The notes under the pieces are model-generated. The model did not search any database. It was not told where the DNA came from and saw only the letters and a list, made by a program, of their open reading frames with translations. The position numbers and the translations under genes were made by a program. Shown here in pieces: positions 41,785 to 51,834 of a stretch of 64,000 bases of DNA. Numbering within the stretch: the first letter of the stretch is position 1; each line of letters opens with the position of its first letter. Source of the DNA: Heliopora coerulea (lineage: Eukaryota; Cnidaria; Anthozoa; Scleralcyonacea; Helioporidae); contig JASJOG010000340.1 in assembly GCA_030142905.1 (NCBI GenBank), forward strand, positions 124,001 to 188,000. The letters are read 5' to 3'.

Positions 41785-43876
41785 GAAGTCGTGATTGTCA
41801 TAAAAAACAATTTGTTAGGCACGGCTCCAAACATCATTGGAGACTTTATCAAGCCGAAAGGAACAGAGTAAATATTGAAATGCGGAAAAGTAAATTGCGC
41901 TATTATCGTCAAAAAATTGGAGAATGTAATAAAACCGACCCGAAAACTACTTTGAAATTGATTAATTCCCTTACTGGTCGGGCGAATAAACCAAGCGGCC
42001 GTGTAAATGAAATCGAAATTGGTGATAAAATCACTTCCGATGATGAAAATATTTCGGAATCTTTTAATGATTTCTTTATTAATATTGGACCCAAACTAGC
42101 TTCTGAATTAACAAAGCAGTCAACTAATAAGGTTGACACTTATTTAAAAAGTCAAGTTGATTGTAATATCCCATCATTCCACTTTATGTATATTCCAGTT
42201 GAAAATGTTTTGAAAACCTTACGACATTTGAAAATTTCCAAAAGCACAGGTCTTGACAAAATTCCAGCAAAGATGCTGCGAATCGCTTTAGATATTATAG
42301 CACCTTCCCTGACCTTCATATTTAATTTATCACTTTCAACTGGAGTGTTTGTGGATGATTGGAAAAATGCGAGAGTAACCCCGATATACAAGGAAGGCTA
42401 CAGACGAATTATGGGTAACTATAGACCTATATCAATTTTACCAATTATAAGTAAGGTATTCGAAAAAGAAATTTTCCAACAACTTTACAAACATTTAAAT
42501 GATAATTGCCTTATATCTAAATTCCAATCCGGTTTTCGGCCAGGACATTCCACACTTACTGCTTTAATTCAAATGTGCAATGCCTGGTTTGAAAATATGG
42601 ACAACGGCAAACTAACAGGGGTTGTTTTTCCTGATATTCGTAAAGCGTTTGATTCTGTTGACCATGATATTCCACTTGAGAAATTGACATTTTATGGAGT
42701 TTCCCACACGGAACTTAAGTGGTTCCATTCATACTTAACAAATCGATATCAACAATGCCTCATAAATGGCTTTCTTTCTGGAAAAGGTAAAATAATATGT
42801 GGTATTCCGCAAGGGTCAATACTTGGCCCTTTGTTGTTCTTAATTTATATCAACGATTTACCCAATTTTCTTAATTTAACAACACCGTGTTTATATGCTG
42901 ATGATGCACAAATATTTGCTTCCTCGTGTGACCCTGTTGAATTAGCCTATAATTTCCAGCATAACCATGAATAACAATTCAATATCGCCTGTTACCTCTC
43001 ACAAATGTTTGGGAGTGAATGATGATGAGACATTGGCTTTTGATATTTACATTGAAAAACTATGCTTAAAGATTTGTTCTGGCATAGGTGTTTTGAGGAG
43101 AATTAAACCATTTGTTCCCTCATGCTTTCTCATCAAACTGTACAAACCTTTAATTCAGCCATATTTCGATTATCGTTCTCCCTTGTGGGATACATGTAAA
43201 AAGACATTAAAAGACAAATTGCAAACGCTTTAAAATCGTGCTGCCAGAGTCATTACAGGAGCAAGATATGAAATTAGATCGAATGAGCTTCTGAAAAGTC
43301 TACAGTGGGACTCTCTTCACGTAAGGCGTGCTAAATTGAAGAGTGTCCTGCTGTATAAGGTTCTCAACCAAAATGCGGTACAGTGCTTAAGAGAAAGCCT
43401 TGTTAGACTTAGAGATCTGAATAGAGGGTATGATTTACGTAATCTTGAAACTGATCTAGCACTTCCAAAGCCGAAAACTAATTTTCTTAAGCGAAGCTTT
43501 AGATATAGTGGCTCAATGTTATGGACTAATGTTCCACTCGAGGCCAAAAAAGCGACTTCGCTTCATCAATTCAAACGTAGCATTGCGGACCTGTCTTTCT
43601 CGTGAACCATGTTGATTTGAATATAGTAAATATACAGTTTGTAATTTTAGTTGTTTATAATTTACATCTAATTTTATCTAATTTTTATCTAATTTTATCT
43701 AATATGTAATCTTTTTTAACTTTTTGGATCAGCTTCTATAAATGTGTAGTAGTAGTAGTTAAGTATTAGTTAATTTGTATTTGTAAGGTATCACGCCCCT
43801 CCTGTAAATCAGCTTAGTTTTTAAAAGAGTTGTGAGAGGCTAGCGTGTTTAAATAAAAGCTCAAGCCAAGCCAAGC
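41785..43876 (+). mobile_element. LINE (CR1/L2-like) inserted in gypsy protease, 9-bp TSD
   Basis: Flanked by direct repeats CTATTCTGC at 41776-41784 and 43877-43885. The 2,092-bp copy is 5'-truncated, starting in the linker before the RT, and ends in a CAAGC-repeat tail. It is closely related to the LINE at 1-3130 (shared RDxHKKQ and FRYSGSM blocks). Removing it makes the gypsy protease collinear again. Confidence 0.93.
41880..43605 (+). pseudogene. LINE reverse transcriptase and C-terminal tail
   Basis: The 364-codon frame (41880-42974) covers linker and RT: KISKSTGLDKIPAKMLR, NYRPISILPIISKVFEKE, FPDIRKAFDSVDHDIPLE (Leu to Pro changes compared with relatives), GIPQGSILGPLLFLIYIND and catalytic YADD at residues 339-342. 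The frame is in fact open from 41739, across the junction with the gypsy protease. A deletion and stop follow the RT. The tail continues at 42967-43233 (SHKCLGVNDDETLAFD, PYFDYRSPLW) and 43336-43605 (NFLKRSFRYSGSMLW). Confidence 0.9.
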
Positions 43877-44520
43877 CTATTCTGCACCGCGATTTATTCC
43901 ACCGGATCCGGACGGAGAATAATATCCTACAACGAACGCACCACAGACGTCTTAACGTATGTGGTGTTACAGAGGTGCCCGTTAGTACAGGAGATGCCGT
44001 GATGAAACAAGATATATATGTGTAATGAGTTGGCGTAATAACTATTGCTCTGTGCAGATTTCCTACAGATCAATCACTGTGTGGTAGACTTTAAGAAAGA
44101 CTTGATAATTATACTGGGGCAGAGTGTTCCAATTATATGAAAGAAGACGCCAATGGTATGTCGTGTTGGAGTCGCCGCTTCGACTACCATCCCCCCAAGA
44201 TCCATGGTCAATGTGGACTGCAAAGTTGAGAAAGACAGTACCGTAGCCATAGCAACATGGGTGTTAGAACCAGAACACAGGTTTGAGAAATGTTACACTG
44301 TCGGGATAATCAAGATCGCAGCAACCGTAAACAATAGAACAGTGCCCGTTCGAATGTTTAACCGACAACCACGAAGAAACAGTGTTTTGCGGAGAGATAC
44401 ACGAAGGAATTCCGAGAGAAAACGAAATCAGGAAACTCTTCCTAATCAGTAATTCCAACATCTCAGACGATGCGAAGAACGAAGTTTACAAGATACTTGA
44501 GCGACACATTTAAGGAATCT
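43877..44520 (+). pseudogene. gypsy protease C-terminal half and linker
   Basis: Following the LINE target duplication, the frame continues HRDLFHRIRTENNILQ and LNVCGVTEVPV, as in gypsy proteases, to a stop near 44023. The 44153-44452 frame (STTIPPRSMVNVDCKVEKD) is the linker before the RT. Stops and frame changes interrupt it. Confidence 0.6.
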
Positions 44521-44604
44521 CCAGAGGGAAACGCGACCTGGATGAAATGAAAAAAGTGGAACATTCGATCAACACGCAGGAATCCATGCCAATCAGAGTT
44601 CCAC

Positions 44605-45330
44605 ATGGAAGACTACCCTAAACTTGAGGACGGAAGTCAGGAAAAAAATCGAAGCAATGCTTACATCCATCGTCATCGAACCTTCAAATTCAACGTGGTC
44701 AGTTCCTGTGGTAACTATCAGGAAGAAAGATGGGTCGCTAAGATTTTGTATCGATTACAGAAAGCTAAACGGGATGACAAAGAGGGACGTATATCCTCTA
44801 CCCAGATGCGACGACATTTTAGAAGCCATGTCTGGTGCAGCTTTGTTCAACCACCTTGATTTAGTAAGAGGGTATTGGCAGATTGGAGTGAAGGAAGGGG
44901 ATTGTGATAAAACGGCTTTTTAGACGCCAGAGCGTCATTTCCAGTTTAAACCAACGCCGTTCGGACTAACAAATACACCAGCTACGTTTCAAAGAGCGGT
45001 GAACTCAATATTAAGTGGTCTGAATTGGACTGATTGTTTAGTCTACTTCGAGGATATTGTCATTTTGCGAAAGATCTGGAGGAACACAATCGTCGCCTGG
45101 AGGCAGTACTCCAAAGCTTTCAGGATGCTGGGTTAAAGCTAAACGCCAAGAAGTGCTAGTTACTGGAGGAAAAGACGGTCATTTTTGGACTCGTAGTGAG
45201 TCGAAATGGGATCGCCATTGACCTGGAGGAAGTAGAAGCCTTGAAGCAGTATCGCCGGCCGTGCAATGTGTCTGACCTCCATACTTTCCTCGGATGTGTT
45301 TGTTAATACCGACAATTTATTCCTAACTTT
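44605..45330 (+). pseudogene. gypsy reverse transcriptase, catalytic box altered
   Basis: Frame 44624-44923 carries STWSVPVVTIRKKDGSLRFC, DYRKLNGMTKRDVYPLPR and LFNHLDLVRGYWQIGV. After a TAG at 44921 the same protein continues with TPFGLTNTPATFQRAV and VYFEDIVIL. The catalytic Y-x-D-D box reads YFED, so its first Asp is Glu. Several further frame changes follow toward RNase H. Confidence 0.85.
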
Positions 45331-45860
45331 GACCGAAATCGCAGCACCTTTGTATGACCTAGAACAAAAGGGGTCTGTTTTCAAGTGGTCATCGCAGTGC
45401 CAGGAATCATTCGAAAAACTCAAACTGCCACACTCGTTCCCCGATCTTGGAATACCCTGACTTCGTTTACCATGCATTGTGAACACGGACGCAAGCGACA
45501 CCGGCATGTGATCTATATTATCGCAAATACAAGAAGAGAAAGAGCGAGTCATTGCATATGCTGCCAAGAGTTTTACTGAATAACAACGCAACTACAGCAC
45601 TACCAGAAAGGAACTTCTCGCATTAGTCTGGGAAATTAAGCATTTCGAGCCATATCTTGTGGGGAGGACCTTTCGAGTACGGACCGACCATAATGCGTTG
45701 AAATGGTTGCATAGCTTTAAGCAACCAACGGGCAAGTTGCGCACTGAATAGAACGACTGGCTGAATTCAACTTTACCATTGAGCATTGCCCTGGACGCTT
45801 GCATGGAAACGCAGACGCATTATCGCGAATACCACCTGTAGAGGAGACTGAAAACACCGC
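45331..45860 (+). pseudogene. gypsy RNase H domain, frameshifted
   Basis: Fragments in three frames read APLYDLEQKGSVFKWS, ERVIAYAAKSF, KELLALVWEIKHFEPYLVGR and FRVRTDHNALKWLHSF, the conserved RNase H order after a Ty3/gypsy RT. At least three frame changes and stops are present. Confidence 0.75.
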
Positions 45861-45935
45861 CGAAGTAACAGATATCGCAGAGGGCGAAGCCTTCATAAGC
45901 TGTAATGCCGTTGACAGTCCGGGGAGCAAAATCGG

Positions 45936-47016
45936 ATGACACTCTGGACGAAATCTGAACTGCAACTATACCCACAAGAAGATCCAGCCATCCACCAAGC
46001 GATAACTCGGATAAGGACGGGAACCAGACCAAACCGACAAGAGATCTCCCATCTCAGTCCTGAAGTCGGCAGCTTGTGGAGCCAGTTTAGTCGGTTAAAA
46101 CTGGAAAATGACTTCCTGTTCCGAGAATTCGAAAGCGAAGATGGTGCATCGACGTTTCTGCAGTCGTGTCTCCCGCGGAAACTGGTACCAGAAGTTCTGG
46201 AACTTCTGCACAACACCCCTACGACCGGTCATCTAAGAGTACACAAGGGCGGGATGGCAACATGATATTCAAGACTACTGTCACGGTTGTGAGAAATATG
46301 GGCAACGGAATCCTTCCGCTAAGCGCCCGAGAGCACATCGAAGCACCACTATGGCAGGATACCCCATGCAACGAGTAGCGATGGACGTAGTAGGACCCCT
46401 ACCGAAAAGCCTCCGGGGCAACGGATTTATTTCAGTAGCGAACGACTATTTCACCTAATGGCCCGAGGCTTATGCGATCGTTGATCATAAAGCCATCGTC
46501 ACTGTAGCGCGGACGTTGGTCGACGAATGGGTTTCCAGATTTGGAGTCATGCAAATCTTTCATACGGATCAAGTGAGTGAGTTTGAAAGTAAGGTCTTCC
46601 AGGCCATGTGCAACATGTTTGGAGTGAACAAAACTCGAACAACTCCCTGTCATCCTCAAAGTGATGGATTAGTCGACAGGTGCAACCGGACTTTGAAAGA
46701 CATGCTATCCAAAGTAATCAATGAAAACCAGGACGACTGGGACGAGTGGTTTCCACATGTATTACTCGCATACCGCACGGCTGTTCACTCCACAAAGGGG
46801 ATAACACCACATCGGATGCTATTTGGAAGAGAAGCCCGGATTCCAGTTCACTTGCTGGTCGAGAAAAATCCACTGTGGGAAACTATTGCAACCGATATTC
46901 CCTCCTACGTCTACAGAACGAAAGATAAATTACAACGTGCCCACGAAACGGCCAGGAAAAAGTCGGGCAAGGCAGTACAATGCTACAAAGACTATTACCA
47001 CAACAAAGCGAACTGA
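45936..47016 (+). pseudogene. gypsy integrase, catalytic Glu changed
   Basis: Frame 45936-46265 holds the H2C2 zinc-finger start (LLHNTPTTGHLRVHKG). The core continues with AMDVVGPLPKSLRGNGF (first Asp, about 46384), IFHTDQVSEFESKVF (second Asp) and PQSDGLVDRCNRTLKDM, where the expected Glu of the DDE triad is Asp. The C-terminal part ends at 47016. A stop at 46457-46459 and frame changes near 46270-46380 add further damage. Confidence 0.86.
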
Positions 47017-47687
47017 CCACCCTACAGATTTGGAGATACAGTATAGCTATACCATCCCAGTATCCAGAAGGGAGTCTCGAGAAAACTGATCCGACCTTGG
47101 CAAGGTACTTAAACTGGTAAAGGTTCCGATGCAGTTTACCGTATCCAAAAAGATCGAACGGATAGGAAATGAGTTGCCGTGCATTTCAATAGGCTGAAAC
47201 CCTGTTTTGCTAACAGCAAGCCAAGCAGCAACCACTGGAAGCTCTCGGCTAAAGGAAACCTGGACCAAAGTTCTCACCAACGGGCTGGAAAACCAGACTG
47301 AAACGCCCCGCTTCCGGGCATGGAAGAGTCGAGCGACGATGAAGAAGAATGGGCTATAGGCAGTCGTCGAGATGTGGTCGGGAGATCACGAACGCTAACT
47401 TCTTCAATCCCTTCGCCACACTCACCTCGTGAAAGACGTTTATCACGGGTTTAAAGTCCTCTGGAGTCAAGTCCTACATCTCCTCCAGCCTCGGATGAAA
47501 CTCCGGCTGCGCAGGGCAGTCTGGACCACTCTAACAATGGTGGACCTGACAGGGAGGGCAGAGCAACCCGCAGTAGGAGGGTACCTGCATGGATGAAAGA
47601 TTACGAACTATAGTGACAGGAACACCAAGTACAATAATGATAAAATTTGTTCGGACTAATGATACACCTCAATCACTTATTTTCGTT

Positions 47688-47698
47688 GGGGGGGGGGA
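47688..47698 (+). other. gypsy polypurine tract
   Basis: A G10A run directly before the 3' LTR, in the position of the plus-strand primer of LTR retrotransposons. Confidence 0.7.
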
Positions 47699-47701
47699 TG
47701 A

Positions 47702-47901
47702 TGCTGAGAGTTGTAGTTAACTGTTGGTTAACGTCATTTCAATAGTTCATTTGAACGTTATGGCCTATTCTTGTCGTCAGCTGACGAAGGTTAGACATTA
47801 CTGAGAGTACTATCGGTTTTGTGGTAGAGCCTAAAAGTTAGCAGTCTCTTTGAACTATTTTGTACTGCTTTGTACTATTCGTTAAACGTGTTTACTCAAC
47901 A
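47702..47901 (+). repeat. gypsy 3' LTR
   Basis: 200 bp, TG...CA ends, homologous to the split 5' LTR with a modest number of substitutions. Ends ACTCAACA. Confidence 0.9.
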
Positions 47902-48279
47902 ATGGGTAAGGTCTATTGGCCCACGGTTTAGCAAATTTCTACCAAAAATGTCTGCATATTATGGAAATTTGATCAGAATTTTTATATTTTCACAAAACCT
48001 ATGAAGAATTTCAATTTTCAAAGAACTTTAGCAAATTTGCATTTCGGATTTGAACTGTTTTTATTTCTAACTGGATTTTTAAGGATTTTCTGGACTTCTC
48101 AGAATGTCTGGATTTTCAGATTTGTATAGGGGTTTTTTTCTGGGTTTTTGGCAAAGTGTATGAGGATTTTCTTAGTAATACGCCCCTTGGATGAAACGGC
48201 ATAGTGTGAGCATGTTTATACCATTTTTATTTGGTGCCGGTATACTTTCGTTTCGGTATTGTTTTAACAGTCTCATGTT

Positions 48280-51200
48280 ATGATTTGTCTAGACTATTCC
48301 ACTCTTAACGCTGAACAGTACCGTCACTTGTACTTGGAAGAACTGTGTCTGCGCAAATTTTCAGGACAGAAAGAAGAAAAAGTGAAAGAACGGAATAACC
48401 AAAACGTGGAAAAGATACCCAATGAATCTACTTCAACCAGCTGGGACACGTGGCAAAAGTTCCGCGAACATGCAAATTCCTTTAAATCTTCACAGACTCA
48501 CTATATTTTGCTTGCGGATTCAATGGAGCAGAGTGATGTCCAGAACTTCAAATCACTTTCCGTAATTCCTTGGAAAATGGTGCTGGATTTTAATCCAAGC
48601 TCTGAAGATGAAGGGTTATACAAAGCTTTTAATTCCCAAGGCACTCTCCAGAGAACATTGTCTCCTATTACACCGGGCCAAATAAAAAAGATTGGTTTTT
48701 CGAATTTACCAAAACAAATTGACTCTAAAAGAACGCAGTGGCTCTTTGTAAACGGTAGAAAAGAGGACACAGATGATTGTAAACCGAAGTCGTTCCCGGA
48801 GTGGGAACAAAAATCGGTTAAACATATAGCTACATTTTTTTCCTGTTGTTCACAAGGTGAAAAATTTGACAACCAAAAGTCGATAACGTGCCTCCTCCTG
48901 CCAACCTCCAAGAACTCAGCTCCATACGTTGAAGTTACGCTAAAGCGTTTTGCTGAAAACTTTTCGGACTTCAACTTAAACTTTGCATGCATCGACGACA
49001 GCTACAAGAGGATGAGTGGATTTCCGCATATTCAAGTGTTTTCAATGTCATCGCAACAACTCAAAGACGGAATAGAGTGTCTTTTTAAAGTCTCGAATAA
49101 TCCTGAGAAGTATAAAATGCCAACTTTTCATGGAGAAGTTTTTGTCCCTTTTTCAACGAGGGAGTATGTTTACATGAGTGAGAACGTGGAATTACTCTAC
49201 GCGGGCTGTGAAACTGAAACCATTAATTTGGATGGTGACGAAAAGGAGCGGGAGAAAGACGAAGAAGAACACCGCAGATCGTTTTTATCTGGTAATCTCA
49301 TTTCATCTGCTAGCTTATATTTCAATCACGACGCGAAACGTGAGATTGAGAAAGATATTGAAATCCACATTCAACGACTTCTTGATCAATCACTTAAGCA
49401 TAGTGTAACTGTTCGCATTGCACATTCTCCTGGAACTGGTGGGTCGACAATCGGGAGGAGAGTCCTTTGGAATCTTCATAACTCCTTTCCTTGTGCCATT
49501 GTAAAATTACCCAATCAGTCTGAGTTTGACGAAGACAGTAATTTTATCAATGAACTTTGCGAGCGCATTTCGGTATTAGAAGATAAGTGTGGGATCCCAG
49601 GAGTCATTCTGCTCGATGGACATCGCCACTGGAGAATTCAAGGTCTTAGCAACCGAATAGTTCGCACACTTAACAGTCATGGGAAGAGAGCCGTTATACT
49701 AGAGTGCCAGCATGGCTCTAAACCAGCTAATTTGCCCGTTGTTCATCCAAGTGCCCATATTCACAAAGTATTTTATGTTGATGTTCGCTTAGAAGAATCC
49801 CCGTCGGATCTTCAAGAATTTATGGTAAAGTATAACGCTTCCAACCATTCTGCTCGCCGCGTCTTCCATTTCCCCCTACTGTCAATGATGGAGGAGTTCC
49901 GTGACAGACTCGTGCTTATTGTATCACAAACCCTGGATGCACTAGACGACGTTGAGAAAGACATCGCTGCGTTTGTTGCCTTTCTACAACTTTACGCTGG
50001 TCAGTCGACCCCAGCCCTTCTTCTTTATGAAGCATTCAAGTTACGCCTTGAAGTAAGTGGAGGGAGTCAAGTTACTTATGACAGTATTAAGAATTGCTTT
50101 TCGGGAAATTTGCTTAATCTGATGGTTTATGAAAATAAAAGGAAGAGAGAAGGAGAATGTTTTAATCAATACACCCTTCAACATCGCATGGTTGCAAGGC
50201 TGGTGTTTGACAAGTACTTGAAGGACACAAAGCGAAAGCTATATACGTTTGTGAGTGAATTTCTCGACTGTGGTGTTTCGTCTGTCGAGAAGTTCATGTC
50301 ATTGTATCGCGATCTTTTTCTCTTCAACAAAGAGGGCAATCGAAACCTCCGATTTTCACTAGTGATCGAAACTCTCAAGACTATCAACCAGAACGAGGCA
50401 GCAGCGGTATTTTGTAAAGCAGCTAAACGAATACCTGATCCTCCAATTTATGGTCACGCCACACGTTTTCACGCAAAGATGTATCCACCAAATTTTGAAA
50501 AGGCGAAAGATTTAATTGCAGATGGCTTAAGGTTATCACAATCAAAAGGGAAAGCTAAGAGCATACAGGACTCCAAGGGGATTGTACTCTCAATCGAACT
50601 AAAACACTTGATCCAAAAAAAGAAAGTGAAATCCATCCAGAAATTGGAACAGCTGGCGGAAAGAGCAATTACAGCTTTCCACGTAGCAAGGGACTTCCCT
50701 CCGTCGTTTTATTCTCCGCTGATAGGAGAAGTCGAAGTTTGGCTTTCATGCATTGAGTGGATTGTGGGTAACCATTGTTCTGGTGATAAAGAGGAAGCCG
50801 TCAAGTTTCTTACAACTCAAGCGCCCTCGTTTTTTCGTACATGTATTGGGGATTGTTTTAACCTTCTTGATATCGTTGACGACATAGTGATGTCGTCAAC
50901 TTCTATGTCAGATCCAGATGAATCTAGAGATCATGCACTGAGAGTGCGCATAAACTTTGAGTCCGCGATCAAGCCGAAACCCAACTCCGCTAGAAGCCCC
51001 CGTCGTGAAATCGATGACCTCTGTCTCCACCTTGCCTCAATCAAGACCTTGTCACCATACAGTCAAAAAGAAATCAAACGCTTCAGAGCTCGGTCATTAC
51101 TGTCTCTTTTTCGACGTGAACCGCAATCTTTTAAATCCGACGACCTTAAACATCTCGTCAAGCTCTTAGAGGAAATGGTTTTAATTGAGAAAGATTATTC

Positions 51201-51834
51201 ATTTGCTCGCCACTTTCTGCAGCTGTGTCCTCAGATCACTGGTCCTGGAAATTACAGTTTGGAGCAAGGTTGGAAAGTGTGTTGTGAATGGTCGCAAGTG
51301 TCAGATTGCTATGATCCGATGCGATATTACTATAGCATGGTTATCGCGTTCATGCAAATTTTAAATGGCCATGGTCCAAGTGGCTACTTTGCCAAGTACA
51401 AAAGTCTAGTCCAGAAGCTTAAGGATGCATCTCGTGGTCACTGCAGGAGAAATGTATCCTTTCACTATATAGGGAAGGGCATTGATGGGATGTCTAAGCT
51501 TATCAGTTACCAATCTCTTCTCAGTGGGGAGACGTCTTATAGAGCTGATGATTCGAAAATTGTGAAGAGTTTCTGGACCATTGAAAGCCGTCGAAAATTG
51601 AAAGAGTGTACTGGTAGACTACGCGTCAAAGTTCAAGGAAGCAGAGAAATAACTACTATTGAATTATTGGTAGGAGATATCGAATTATACGTCGGGAAAT
51701 CCGCTGACGTAGGGAAGCCGGGTAAAGACTTCGATAAAGACGCCAAAGTTTACTTCGTGGTGAGCTTCAACTTGACAGGACCCGTGGCAAATGGGATATC
51801 CTTTCATCCTGTGGAAGCAAGAACTGATGCTTAG
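48280..51834 (+). CDS. SAMD9/SAMD9L-like P-loop NTPase, large 3' exon
   Basis: 1,184 open codons from the ATG at 48280, but the sequence GATTTGTCTAG just inside it is a good acceptor, so the coding exon probably starts at 48293 in phase 1, matching the HEPN exon. Residues ~40-290 resemble the region preceding the NTPase in SAMD9 proteins. An acidic stretch lies near 322-338. The Walker A loop SPGTGGST is at 383-390 (the family's GxGGTT type) and the Walker B strand GVILLDG at 441-447. A long helical, TPR-like region follows (~650-1000), and an OB-fold-like C-terminus with IELLVGDIELYVGKSADVG (~1125-1145). Vertebrate SAMD9 proteins are about 1,590 residues and act in antiviral and growth control. 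No SAM domain or AlbA-like domain is visible here. Cytosolic; no signal or membrane segment. A polyadenylation signal candidate AATAAA is at 52842. Confidence 0.85.
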   Translation: MICLDYSTLNAEQYRHLYLEELCLRKFSGQKEEKVKERNNQNVEKIPNESTSTSWDTWQKFREHANSFKSSQTHYILLADSMEQSDVQNFKSLSVIPWKMVLDFNPSSEDEGLYKAFNSQGTLQRTLSPITPGQIKKIGFSNLPKQIDSKRTQWLFVNGRKEDTDDCKPKSFPEWEQKSVKHIATFFSCCSQGEKFDNQKSITCLLLPTSKNSAPYVEVTLKRFAENFSDFNLNFACIDDSYKRMSGFPHIQVFSMSSQQLKDGIECLFKVSNNPEKYKMPTFHGEVFVPFSTREYVYMSENVELLYAGCETETINLDGDEKEREKDEEEHRRSFLSGNLISSASLYFNHDAKREIEKDIEIHIQRLLDQSLKHSVTVRIAHSPGTGGSTIGRRVLWNLHNSFPCAIVKLPNQSEFDEDSNFINELCERISVLEDKCGIPGVILLDGHRHWRIQGLSNRIVRTLNSHGKRAVILECQHGSKPANLPVVHPSAHIHKVFYVDVRLEESPSDLQEFMVKYNASNHSARRVFHFPLLSMMEEFRDRLVLIVSQTLDALDDVEKDIAAFVAFLQLYAGQSTPALLLYEAFKLRLEVSGGSQVTYDSIKNCFSGNLLNLMVYENKRKREGECFNQYTLQHRMVARLVFDKYLKDTKRKLYTFVSEFLDCGVSSVEKFMSLYRDLFLFNKEGNRNLRFSLVIETLKTINQNEAAAVFCKAAKRIPDPPIYGHATRFHAKMYPPNFEKAKDLIADGLRLSQSKGKAKSIQDSKGIVLSIELKHLIQKKKVKSIQKLEQLAERAITAFHVARDFPPSFYSPLIGEVEVWLSCIEWIVGNHCSGDKEEAVKFLTTQAPSFFRTCIGDCFNLLDIVDDIVMSSTSMSDPDESRDHALRVRINFESAIKPKPNSARSPRREIDDLCLHLASIKTLSPYSQKEIKRFRARSLLSLFRREPQSFKSDDLKHLVKLLEEMVLIEKDYSFARHFLQLCPQITGPGNYSLEQGWKVCCEWSQVSDCYDPMRYYYSMVIAFMQILNGHGPSGYFAKYKSLVQKLKDASRGHCRRNVSFHYIGKGIDGMSKLISYQSLLSGETSYRADDSKIVKSFWTIESRRKLKECTGRLRVKVQGSREITTIELLVGDIELYVGKSADVGKPGKDFDKDAKVYFVVSFNLTGPVANGISFHPVEARTDA

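Larger units (their letters stand above)
35305..47901 (+). mobile_element. Ty3/gypsy LTR retrotransposon with nested insertions
   Basis: Terminal repeats begin TGTTGAGAG/TGCTGAGAG and end ACTCAACA (TG...CA). The order gag (36996-37923), protease (about 41660 onward), RT, RNase H and integrase (to 47016) is that of Ty3/gypsy. Three insertions interrupt it: a PLE at 35344-36808, a 3.7-kb block at 37952-41654 and a LINE at 41785-43876. Without them the element would be about 5.3 kb, a normal length. Flanking 5-mers do not match, so no target duplication is visible. It lies in the proposed intron between HEPN and SAMD9-like exons. Confidence 0.9.

Noticed and set aside
35297..47906. Target duplication of the gypsy element
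   Set aside because: The 5-mers next to the two LTRs do not match under either plausible LTR start.
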